Below are positions 31,959 to 41,228 of a stretch of 64,000 nucleotides of DNA, piece by piece. The notes beneath the pieces were generated by a model. That model was not told the DNA's origin. It did not search any database and was given only the letters and a program-made list of their open reading frames with translations. Numbering within the stretch: the first letter of the stretch is position 1; each line of letters opens with the position of its first letter. Source of the DNA: Ascoidea rubescens DSM 1968 (Eukaryota; Ascomycota; Saccharomycetes; Ascoideales; Ascoideaceae); the NCBI RefSeq assembly GCF_001661345.1, contig NW_017962933.1, positions 186,001 through 250,000 on the forward strand, written 5' to 3'. Position numbers and translations under genes: made by a program.

Positions 31959-32934
31959 AAAATAATTGGAATCAATTCAACCAGGCGTAATGGAATAATG
32001 AATAATCGCGATAATAAAAGGAAAACAGTAAAAGGAAAAGAAAAGAAAAAAAAAAAAAACTTGGAAAAAACTTGAGAATCTTCAGATGTGGATTATATTT
32101 ATAACGACAGCTTGGTTGAAAAATTGTAGAATTAAATAATAATCAATATCAATAAACGATAATTGTTTAACATATCATAAATCATTTGAGATTTGATCTG
32201 TATCGTAAATTGAAATAACAGTTAAATGTTCAAAACCGCATTTTGTAATCGGGATTTTTCAAAAAATTTCAAAAATTTTGCAAAAAGAAACAAAAAATCG
32301 AATCGCCAACAAGTAGAGAAAATAATCAGGATATTCTGGATATTCCGTTTATTCAAACCAAATGACGAAGTTTCTCCACTATCAGACATACACACCCATA
32401 GCAAACCCAGAGAATAATTCCATTCTGAAAAGGGAAAGTTGTTTTTATTTTTCCAGACAGAATGGTTGGAACAATCAAACAGTCAAAAAGAAAGTGTTTT
32501 TTTTGTTCAACTAAAGCAACAGACAAAAGGGGCCAGAGAAACCAAATGAATGCGTTTTCCCTGCTACAAATCCAGCAGTGGCAGCAGAAAAACAATCGAA
32601 AATGGAGACAGTCAGTAAGAGAATATTCGTAGATGGGGATAACTCTGAATGTATATCCGCACCGACGGGTTGGCCGTTGGGAGCTGACTCCTCGCTGTAG
32701 GAAAGGTCTACGCGCGAAAACGCAGGTGGAACTCCAAATAAGGCTGGCCCTGTTTTCCGATCTTCGGGGCGTGAGGATAGCAGAGGTGTCCTGCAACTCA
32801 GTCAAGCCTGAGCCGCTGTACCTGCACTACAAGGATATCTTATCTGCCTTCACAAAGCATCCGCGTGACCGGACTAGCGCCAGCAGTGTGGGTTTCCGGC
32901 AGACCAAAGCGGCTTATCTCCAGCAACAGCGTGA

Positions 32935-33127
32935 CACGTGATCGGTTTGAGAGTGAATTGGTTCTGGAGCAAAAAATGCCAGCGCGCTTCATCTGATGAT
33001 GATAATTCTCTTTCGATTCGGCTTCCCACCAAACAAGAGCGTTTCAGCCTTTCAAACCCTCCAGCACTGGAAGTGCGGGCAGTTGACCCTCCATGAAGAG
33101 AAGCCATTTTATTGTTTATTTCACGTG
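32935..33127. promoter_or_regulatory. Two E-box CACGTG sites in the PDH1/arrestin promoter island
   Basis: CACGTG at 32935-32940 (GTGACACGTGATC context, a good Cbf1-like half) and at 33122-33127 (TTTCACGTGTCTG). They are 187 bp apart in the G+C-rich part of the shared upstream region. Confidence 0.45.
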
Positions 33128-33579
33128 TCTGTGTTTGGAAATGGAACTGCGTAGGAGGAAACTCAGTTTGGCCCTCGCTGCGCTTGTGAGAGAGGGAGCG
33201 GCCGTTTTAGAGGGTACCGCACTTTTCACAGCTCTTCAATCAGCTATCAATCGGTTAGGGAGCAGTATAACCACTCAACTGTAGCATAGACTGTAGCAGC
33301 CAGAGCACTGCAATCACTTAAGTTATTGTTTTCTGCTGTTCTATAGAATGCTGTTTGGCAGTCTTCTATTCTTTTTCCATCCAGCTCTCTGCGTATTACT
33401 TTTCATCAATCAACCACTGCGTCGCTCACAGATTGCCTAATTTAATCTTTGTTCAATAAACCACTAATTTCTGTGTTTTCTCACTTTTATATAATACTGC
33501 TCTTGATCTGCTTTCTTTTTTTTACTACATTTTTATTGGTAATACACTCAACACAGCATCCATCCACCTTTGCTCTGAA

Positions 33580-36500
33580 ATGTCTTTTCATTTTATTTCG
33601 TCCTTTTTATCAGGCAGTCAAAATAAATCTTTGCCAAATAACAATAAAAACAACTCCAATAATGGCACTAATCCTAATAGTAATAACAACTTTAAAAGAA
33701 AAACTAAAAAACCATTTCCCCAATCAAATCTAAACTTCTCGCTAGATTCTACTGACTTGAACAATTCCAATTTTTTCAATATTTCAAATGTCTCAAATAC
33801 TGATTTAAATTCTCCCTCAAATTCATTGAACCGGAAATTTTTCAAAACTCGTTCTCAATCTCACTCTTCTCAGCTGAAACCTCATCTCCATGATTCCTCT
33901 CTAAGAAGAGTATCAACCATATCCGCCACTACTTCAAATCCTCACCATCTCCATTCTTCATCAAAACACCATCCCAACAAAGATAAATCAAAATCATACT
34001 ATTCAAATAATGCCCTAAATAATGACCAACTAAACACCTATAATTCTACAAAAGTCTCCTTTCAAGAAGATTTGCCTCTTCCTAAAAATTTAAATTTAAA
34101 TTTAAATTACACCACTGGCAATAATAAAAATAACAACAACACCATCACCATTGATGAAAACAACAATAATAACTATACTCGCAAAAAGAAAAATTTAAAT
34201 CGAAACCTCTACAAAAGTTTCAAAGATAACGAATTAACCAATTTGGAAAAACTAACTAGCAATCTAAATTCAATCGATTCCCTAAAAAAAATTCTTAAAT
34301 CAAAATTCGGTTTCAATCTATCTAATAAAAATGCAATACATAACCTTTACGACATCTCTATAAACGATAATATTACATCAAATAACAAATCCATAAGAAA
34401 ACAAAGAAGACATTCATCTGTCCTCTTTAACTTATCAAACTCAAATAAAGCCATCGAATATACTGATTCGGACTCAAATTCTTTAAAAAGAACCCTCAGC
34501 AATACCTCTCAAAAATCTTTCAAAGAAAATTTGAAAAATTCTTTAAAACTACTATCCCCAACCACTTCTCATTCTGATCAAATCTCAATCTCTTCTCCAA
34601 TCTCAAATCTAGACTACAATAACTTGGTAACAACAATCAGCGTTCCAATGGCTTCAAACATCACCGTAACCTCAAATTCAAACAACAATAAAGTTTATGA
34701 GAAAAATCACGAATACTTAGCTAAAAAATTAATCTTAAATAACCAAAATAACCAAAATAGCCAAAATAGCCAAAATATCGCTTTCGACACATACGGAAAC
34801 CTACTAGATAACTCGAATTTAAAGATATCTGTACTCAACTCTAATGACAAAGTCTACATTAGTTCAAATGCTGGTTTAATAAATCTTTCCTCTGTAGCAA
34901 ATAATCTTCACAACTTTTTAAATGATGACGATGACGAAAATGCCTATGAAAATAGAAGCAGAAATAACAATAACAATGACAATGACAATAACAATGACAA
35001 TGACAATAACAATGACAATAACAATAACAATAACAGTCTATCAAATGCAACAACAAATTTAACCTCAAATCAAAACTCAAATTCAACCGCTACTATGACC
35101 ACAGATACGTCAAACCATGCTTTACATACCTTTGCTGTTGTAGTCTCAATTCCAAAAATTCCCCGAAACGATTATTCAGACGATAACGATAACTATGATG
35201 ACTCAAATTTAGATTCCGATACTGACACTGATATACTAAGTGAAGCTATGGACTCAGATTCCACAAGAAATGATATCCAAAATAATAAAAATAAAACTAC
35301 AAAATCTTACCAAAACCGAAACAACTTATCTCCCCTTTTACAACCTTCCAATGCTTCTGACACATCAAAACTAAAAAAAATGCCCACTTTAGACTCAGTT
35401 CTGGCTCCAAGATCTTCTCGTTCCTCATACAAAACTAATAATTCATACCAAGAATACTTGACCAAGACAAATATTAATCTAGAAAACTTCAACTTTTCTT
35501 TAAACCTGATATGTGACATTAAATGGCATAAAGGTTCTCCTGTTGAATTTACAAATAGTATAAATCACAATTACTATAAAGAACTTTACGACTCTTCTTT
35601 AAATTTTAATGAAAAATTTCTAATTGGTTCTGAATCATGGAATATAAATCTCTTGAAGGATTTTAACTACTTTATTCCTGCAGATTCTCTGTCTTTTTTG
35701 GCATTTACATCCGATAGCAATTCGGGCTCTTTTGATATTCTTAGTGATGCAGACGATTATGATAACGATCAATTATTAACAAACTCAACTACGCCGCTTA
35801 ATTCAAACAAATTTAGAAAAATAGTTTGTGGAAAAAATAAAGAATTCGACTTGAAAAAATTTTCTTTATTTACAATGGATGAAATTAATAAAAATGACTA
35901 TTACTTGAAAAAAAGAATGACAGAAAAACTTAAACTCAATCAAAAAGATTTTCCAGAATTTAAAAAAAATACTTTAAATAAGGAGTTTTCAAACGATTCT
36001 TCAAATAACAATTCAGATAGCGAACCATTGGATTGTTCTTCTCCAAATACCCCAAATCAAGCTTTGAAAAGAGAATTCACCTATCCTCCAGGAGATTATG
36101 TGTTTATTTTTCCTGTCATCTTTCAATCATTTTTACCAGAATCAGTTGTATCGCCAAGAGGAACTTTAACTTATCAATTTGATTTGAATTTAAAAAAGTA
36201 TTCATTAGAAAAAGTTAATCCTTTATTTAATAAATTTTCTTTCATAAAAAATATTACAAATAAGTTGGGAAATAATGATAATAATGAGAATTCAAAGCAA
36301 AATCCAAATAGTTTGAATGATTCTAATCTTGAAAATTACAAAAATATTCAAATTTTCGAAGAAAATATGAATAAGTGCTTTAATTTGCCCTTGATTAGAC
36401 TACCACCCAAAACATCTATCTCCACTATAAACAAGCCTATATATGTTAATAGAGTGTGGAACAATTCATTATCCTATGAAATTTCATTTCCTCAAAAATA

Positions 36501-37896
36501 TGTTCCTTTGAATTCAGAGATTCCAATTCGAATTAAATTGATACCATTGATAAAGCATATCACTGTCAAAAGAATAAAAATTAACATAATAGAAAAAATA
36601 ACATATACCTCTAAAGATCTAAAATACGAATATGATGAAGGTGTTGCTAACGTTCAAGACAATAATATTAAAGAAAAAATTGTTGCGTTGACTGAAATTA
36701 GAACGAGAACAAAAGGAAGCAAAGCAATACGAGAAGAAATTGTCAAGTCAACATGCAATGAAAATCTTTTGACATATTGTTTTGACAAAAATCAAAAGCA
36801 AGGTTGCGACATAAACAGCAAGGATGGCGATGTTTTAATCAGCTCTCCAATTATTCTTGAAACGCCGTTACTTTTCAAAAGTGCAGAGCACAAGCCTAAT
36901 GTCTCAAAATCAATTGATTCAAATGGTAAATACTATAAAACAAGGATTAAAAGTGGTGGTCATGAATTCAAAATCTCAACTTTAACTGATGGGAAGGACG
37001 CAAAATCTTCAAATGATTTTCTAGCTGAACAAACAAGATTATATCCTGATAGCTCAAATTTGAGTTTTATAAACACTAGTCACAGAATTCAAATTTCTTT
37101 TAGAATTTCAAAGAAAAATAATCCACTAGAAGAGAAATATCATCATTTTGAAGTTATGATCGACACTCCTATAATTTTGCTTTCAAGTTTGTGTAAGCCA
37201 GAGAATACTACATTACCTCCTTATATTGAAAATCCTGAAGATGAAAATATGACTTTAACTAACAGCAACACTTATAATGATGTTGATTCGATTTTTGATG
37301 ATGACCAATTACCAACTTTTGAAGAGGCTCTTCAACAACCGGAGTACACACTTGAAAGAATGGAGACAAATTATGGGAGTCCAACTTTTTCTCCTTCTTT
37401 CTCTTCAAACTTGGCATCGCCTATTAGAGGTGGTAATTTGCCTCAGTTTTCTTCATTGAGTTCTTCTCAGGTAATTGGCAACATCGATGAAAATGGAAAT
37501 ACAAACTCTCTTGTTTTGAATTCATTTATTGGTGAAGATCAGCTTAGTATACCCAGAATTGGTCCACTAAGTATTAGCAATGCCCTTTCTCCAATTATAT
37601 CAAAACTGGAAATTTCCTCCCCAGTTTCCGATTTACTTGAAACAAATTTTGTTTCTTCAAGCAGTAATGGTATTTACAACAATTTTATTGATTTTCGAAA
37701 TATGCCCTTGCACCCACCACGATATAGTGATATTGACAAGTCAATTGGAAGAGTATTGAGCATTCAAGATAAAGCAGATTTTTCTTTATTAGAAGACGAT
37801 GAAGAAGAAAAAAAAAAAATGGAATTAGATTTAATTAACCAGTTTCGATACCCTCACACTAAATTTTCAAATCAAATAAATTCCAAAAACAACTGA
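33580..37896 (+). CDS. ECM21: Ecm21/Csr2-type alpha-arrestin, Rsp5 ubiquitin-ligase adaptor
   Basis: A 1438-residue protein. Residues 1-600 are Ser/Asn-rich with NDNDNN repeats at about 465-485. Arrestin-like blocks follow: NFSLNLICDIKWHKGSPVEF near 640, YPPGDYVFIFPVIFQSFLPESV near 830-850, then LPPKTSISTINKPIYVNRVWNN and PQKYVPLNSEIPIRIKLIPL near 945-1000. PY-type ligase-binding motifs are visible late: LPPYIENPED, LPTFEEALQQPEY and HPPRYSDIDK. This layout matches S. cerevisiae Ecm21 and Csr2 (Art2/Art8, about 1120 residues), which bring the ligase Rsp5 to plasma-membrane transporters for endocytosis. One gene here may correspond to the pre-duplication ancestor of both. Start: ATG 33580; the pyrimidine-rich leader before it fits a yeast promoter. 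Confidence 0.85.
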   Translation: MSFHFISSFLSGSQNKSLPNNNKNNSNNGTNPNSNNNFKRKTKKPFPQSNLNFSLDSTDLNNSNFFNISNVSNTDLNSPSNSLNRKFFKTRSQSHSSQLKPHLHDSSLRRVSTISATTSNPHHLHSSSKHHPNKDKSKSYYSNNALNNDQLNTYNSTKVSFQEDLPLPKNLNLNLNYTTGNNKNNNNTITIDENNNNNYTRKKKNLNRNLYKSFKDNELTNLEKLTSNLNSIDSLKKILKSKFGFNLSNKNAIHNLYDISINDNITSNNKSIRKQRRHSSVLFNLSNSNKAIEYTDSDSNSLKRTLSNTSQKSFKENLKNSLKLLSPTTSHSDQISISSPISNLDYNNLVTTISVPMASNITVTSNSNNNKVYEKNHEYLAKKLILNNQNNQNSQNSQNIAFDTYGNLLDNSNLKISVLNSNDKVYISSNAGLINLSSVANNLHNFLNDDDDENAYENRSRNNNNNDNDNNNDNDNNNDNNNNNNSLSNATTNLTSNQNSNSTATMTTDTSNHALHTFAVVVSIPKIPRNDYSDDNDNYDDSNLDSDTDTDILSEAMDSDSTRNDIQNNKNKTTKSYQNRNNLSPLLQPSNASDTSKLKKMPTLDSVLAPRSSRSSYKTNNSYQEYLTKTNINLENFNFSLNLICDIKWHKGSPVEFTNSINHNYYKELYDSSLNFNEKFLIGSESWNINLLKDFNYFIPADSLSFLAFTSDSNSGSFDILSDADDYDNDQLLTNSTTPLNSNKFRKIVCGKNKEFDLKKFSLFTMDEINKNDYYLKKRMTEKLKLNQKDFPEFKKNTLNKEFSNDSSNNNSDSEPLDCSSPNTPNQALKREFTYPPGDYVFIFPVIFQSFLPESVVSPRGTLTYQFDLNLKKYSLEKVNPLFNKFSFIKNITNKLGNNDNNENSKQNPNSLNDSNLENYKNIQIFEENMNKCFNLPLIRLPPKTSISTINKPIYVNRVWNNSLSYEISFPQKYVPLNSEIPIRIKLIPLIKHITVKRIKINIIEKITYTSKDLKYEYDEGVANVQDNNIKEKIVALTEIRTRTKGSKAIREEIVKSTCNENLLTYCFDKNQKQGCDINSKDGDVLISSPIILETPLLFKSAEHKPNVSKSIDSNGKYYKTRIKSGGHEFKISTLTDGKDAKSSNDFLAEQTRLYPDSSNLSFINTSHRIQISFRISKKNNPLEEKYHHFEVMIDTPIILLSSLCKPENTTLPPYIENPEDENMTLTNSNTYNDVDSIFDDDQLPTFEEALQQPEYTLERMETNYGSPTFSPSFSSNLASPIRGGNLPQFSSLSSSQVIGNIDENGNTNSLVLNSFIGEDQLSIPRIGPLSISNALSPIISKLEISSPVSDLLETNFVSSSSNGIYNNFIDFRNMPLHPPRYSDIDKSIGRVLSIQDKADFSLLEDDEEEKKKMELDLINQFRYPHTKFSNQINSKNN

Positions 37897-38639
37897 AAGG
37901 ACCTACTCTTAGAGATATTTTTTTTATTTTTTATTTATTTTAATTTTCTTAATGCAAATATATTGCTAGTTTTAATGTAATTTTGAGTTTTTAATGTAAT
38001 TTTGTTTCTTTCCTGATGAATTAATGACATAAATTTTTTTGTTTTTTACTTATAGTGATTATTTACTTGTAGGCTTGAGTAGAGCATGAAATTTCATATG
38101 TTTGATAACTCAATATTTTCAAGGTACATAATTACAAGGTTAGTCCAAATAACAATTCCAGTGCATTTATTAACTCAAAGACAGTAATTAAATAAAATTA
38201 TTACTCACAGAGCGGTTTATTGAAGAAAGAAAAAAAATATACAGAACAAAAAAAGTATAAATATATAAAAGCAGCAATATGCATATTTATGTTTGCATGT
38301 ACTGTGTTACACATATATATGCTTATAGATGCTTACTATATAATGTTGCTGGTGGATCACTAGTAGTAAATTTTCATGTATTTAAAACACAAAAAGATAG
38401 AACAGTTCTTCCTTTTTGAATCCAGCTTCAAGGTCTAAACAAATTGGTATTACTATTAGCAGCTATTAAATACATCATCATAATGTATTTTCATCAAAAT
38501 AAGAGCAACTAATTAAAAGTTGCTTTGAGCGAGATTCGAGCTAGCTTTTTACTCACGTGCATATCCTTTAAAAATTACAAAAAACCACTGTCTATTGTAA
38601 ATGTTGTTGATAAGAAATTGATCAAATCGCCAATTTAAA
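37897..38639. other. Spacer between arrestin and TAF6
   Basis: 743 bp, AT-rich. A TATATGCTTATA-type stretch lies near 38265-38345 and CACGTG at 38554-38559. No gene seen; GAGATTCGAGC at about 38530 resembles a tRNA T-loop but its stems do not pair. Confidence 0.65.
38554..38559. promoter_or_regulatory. E-box CACGTG upstream of TAF6
   Basis: CACGTG in ACTCACGTGCAT context, about 85 bp upstream of the TAF6 ATG. Cbf1-type core; binding is inference. Confidence 0.45.
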
Positions 38640-40598
38640 ATGACATTGAGCACCAGTAATATACAAGTTCCTGATTCTCACACTTTATGGTCGCCTAGTG
38701 ATACTATTAAAGATGCCTCTGAATCGCTTGGGATCCAGAATTTGCCTGATGATGTTGCCAAAGCTCTTGCGATGGATGTTGAGTATCGAATCCATGAAAT
38801 AATCGAGCAGGCTTTGAAGTTCATGAAGCATTCAAAGAGAAGGACTCTTAAGACAATCGACATAGAAAAGTCATTGAATGTCTTGAATATTGAACCTTTA
38901 TATGGCTATAATACCAACAAGTCTTTGAATTTCAAAGAAGCTCTAGTTGGTCCAGGGCATGCTTTATACTATATTGATAATAACGAGATTGATTTTGAAA
39001 AACTAATTAACAAGCCTTTACCTAATGTACCTAGAATAACAACTTTTACAGCTCATTGGCTTGCAATTGAAGGTGTTCAACCTTTAATTCCACAAAACCC
39101 ATTACTATCAGAAATTAAAAACCTTCCTCCAACTCAAAGAGGCTCTTTGGTTAATAATATTTTAACCTCTTCTTCCATCGGAATATCAACAATTTCTAAT
39201 GATTCTGGAGTAACTAATCCCGACAGCTCATCAAACACCTTTACTTCTGCTATTAATAACAAACCTAACAATAACAATAATATTTCGAGTAATATAAACA
39301 ACACCAACACCGGCAGGATAAATAATCTATCAAATGGTGAATCTAATAAAACAAATGGTTATGAGATAAGACCTTTAGTCAAGCATGTTTTATCTAAGGA
39401 ATTACAAGTCTATTTCAATAAGGTTATTGAAATTCTACTACTAAATACGGGCTCTAATGATGAAAATGAGAAAAAAGGAGATAAGGATAAGGTCAACGAA
39501 AATACCGAAGATAATGAGAATTTGAAACAAGCTGCTTTACAATCTCTTAGATCAGAGCCTGGTTTGCATCAGCTAGTTCCTTACTTTATTGAATTTATCA
39601 AAGAACAAGTCACTTATAACTTAAAAAATATCCAACTTTTAACAACAATGCTAGAAGTTATATATTCACTCTTATCCAACGAAACTATTTTTTTGCATCC
39701 TTATATACATGGTTTAATGCCTTCAATTTTAACTTTATTATTGGCCAAAAAAATAGGTCCCTCATTAAAGGATTTATTAGAACTCAAGAAAGGTGAGGAG
39801 AATGCTCGAATTGAGGACAATTCTGCTAATGGTGGGATTGCAAACATTGATTTAGACTCTTTATATCATCATATAAGTATTAGAGATTTTGCTGCAAGTC
39901 TATTGGATCATGTTATTAAAAATTATGGGAAATCATATAGCTATTTAAAACCCAAGGTTGCTAGAACTTTATTGAAAGCGTTTTTGGCTACAAACATTAA
40001 AAACTCTACTCAATCAATTTATGATGATAAAGAAAATGATATTTTACTGGAAAAGGATGATACTGTTTCAAATTCAGCGTATGATGGTAATATAGAGTCA
40101 ATTGAAAAAAATTTTAGAAAGAACTTTGGGACTTATTATGGTTCAATTATTGGTATAACGAAATTAGGCCCAGATTCTGTAAGAATGCTAATTTTGGGAA
40201 ATCTTAAAAATTGGAGCGAATTAATATTTATTGATCCTCCTAATATTGCAGATGAAAAAAATAATGTAAAATTATTAGAACGAAAAAAATTCATAAAGGA
40301 AAGACAATTTTTGATTTTTGCTATTATGCTAGCTTTAAGATCTTTAAAAGTTTCTGATACAATATTGAATTTAAATAATACTGAAAAACACACAGCTGGT
40401 GATCATGAAAAGGACAAAGATGGTGACCAAGAAATGAATGATGTCTCAGATGTAAAAATTGAATCAAATGAAACTGAAGTATCTGGTACTTTGATCCAAA
40501 AATTAAAGGACAGAGTTGGGGATGTTATTGCAAATGCCATTTTGCAGCAAAAAGATAGAAAGAGTATAATAGATGGGATTTTTTTTGCTGAAATTTAG
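38640..40598 (+). CDS. TAF6: TAF6, histone-fold subunit of TFIID and SAGA
   Basis: A 652-residue protein. The N-terminal histone fold (about residues 14-85) is clear: SPSDTIKDASESLGIQNLPDD, AMDVEYRIHEIIEQALKFMKH and RRTLKTIDIEKSLNVLNIEPLYGY. The TAF6 C-terminal HEAT-like domain follows: VKHVLSKELQVYFNKVIEILL, LRSEPGLHQLVPYFIEFIKEQV, LLEVIYSLLSNETIFLHPYIHGLMPSIL and a run of helices to YYGSIIGITKLGP. Taf6 pairs with Taf9 in both complexes and helps position TFIID at core promoters. S. cerevisiae Taf6 is 516 residues. The extra length comes from Asn-rich linkers at about 185-240 and acidic insertions near 275 and 595. Start: ATG 38640. Confidence 0.95.
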   Translation: MTLSTSNIQVPDSHTLWSPSDTIKDASESLGIQNLPDDVAKALAMDVEYRIHEIIEQALKFMKHSKRRTLKTIDIEKSLNVLNIEPLYGYNTNKSLNFKEALVGPGHALYYIDNNEIDFEKLINKPLPNVPRITTFTAHWLAIEGVQPLIPQNPLLSEIKNLPPTQRGSLVNNILTSSSIGISTISNDSGVTNPDSSSNTFTSAINNKPNNNNNISSNINNTNTGRINNLSNGESNKTNGYEIRPLVKHVLSKELQVYFNKVIEILLLNTGSNDENEKKGDKDKVNENTEDNENLKQAALQSLRSEPGLHQLVPYFIEFIKEQVTYNLKNIQLLTTMLEVIYSLLSNETIFLHPYIHGLMPSILTLLLAKKIGPSLKDLLELKKGEENARIEDNSANGGIANIDLDSLYHHISIRDFAASLLDHVIKNYGKSYSYLKPKVARTLLKAFLATNIKNSTQSIYDDKENDILLEKDDTVSNSAYDGNIESIEKNFRKNFGTYYGSIIGITKLGPDSVRMLILGNLKNWSELIFIDPPNIADEKNNVKLLERKKFIKERQFLIFAIMLALRSLKVSDTILNLNNTEKHTAGDHEKDKDGDQEMNDVSDVKIESNETEVSGTLIQKLKDRVGDVIANAILQQKDRKSIIDGIFFAEI

Positions 40599-41228
40599 TT
40601 CATTTTATATTGAGTAGGTTTTGTTTTATATTTTTTTTTAAGAATTGTGCCAGTTAATGAACTATTTTTCATAAAAAAAACAACTAATATATTATTTCTT
40701 TTTTCACTATAGGGGTGCTTTATTGCAATTTTTATAAAATTAAATTATAAAATGATTCAACACAATTTCAAATTTTTATATAGTAACTTCAGACCTTACA
40801 GGCTTACAGAATCAGATTTTTAGTTTATTAATTAAAATCTTTTTAATTTTTCTCAATTTAGCTTATCAATTTCCTAAATTATAAATGAATTGATATAACC
40901 AAAGATCAGGATCAAACAGGTCAAATTTCAGTAAAACTTTATGTTCAAATATACTACAGTATTAACATAATTGTTTTGTTAAAATCACAAAAAAAAATAG
41001 TCAATACGGGTCATAGTGATATAATTAGCTGATATTGTTTCTACAAAGAAAATTGATATCTCGTGATAAATATTGAAAATGTGTTTTATCTAATGGGAGT
41101 AATCTGAAATAAGAAACAAACTAAAAAAAATATCAAAAAAACAGATAGAAACAAAAAGAGCAGATAAAGTAAAATGAGGAAAAACCATAAAAAAATTATA
41201 AAAAAATTATAAAAAAATTATAAAGAAA
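40599..41228. other. Convergent spacer TAF6 / Sec23-like gene
   Basis: 630 bp, AT-rich, with an AAAAAATTAT 10-bp repeat (four to five copies, about 41189-41240) running into the 3' end of the Sec23-like gene. No gene seen. Confidence 0.7.

Larger units (their letters stand above)
31822..33579. other. 1.76-kb divergent promoter region PDH1 / arrestin
   Basis: AAAT/AAGT microsatellite at about 31868-31958, AT-rich sequence to 32600, then a G+C-rich island (about 32630-33290). The island holds two CACGTG boxes (32935-32940 and 33122-33127) and a CGCGAAAA site near 32713. Frames of 60-150 codons here show no family match. No RNA gene recognised. Confidence 0.65.

Noticed and set aside
32353-32941. 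Frames of 150 and 102 codons on opposite strands upstream of the arrestin gene
   Set aside because: G+C-island artefacts overlapping one another, without family resemblance.
38520-38560. tRNA-like GATTCGAGC
   Set aside because: The neighbouring bases do not pair as a T-arm; no tRNA body upstream.
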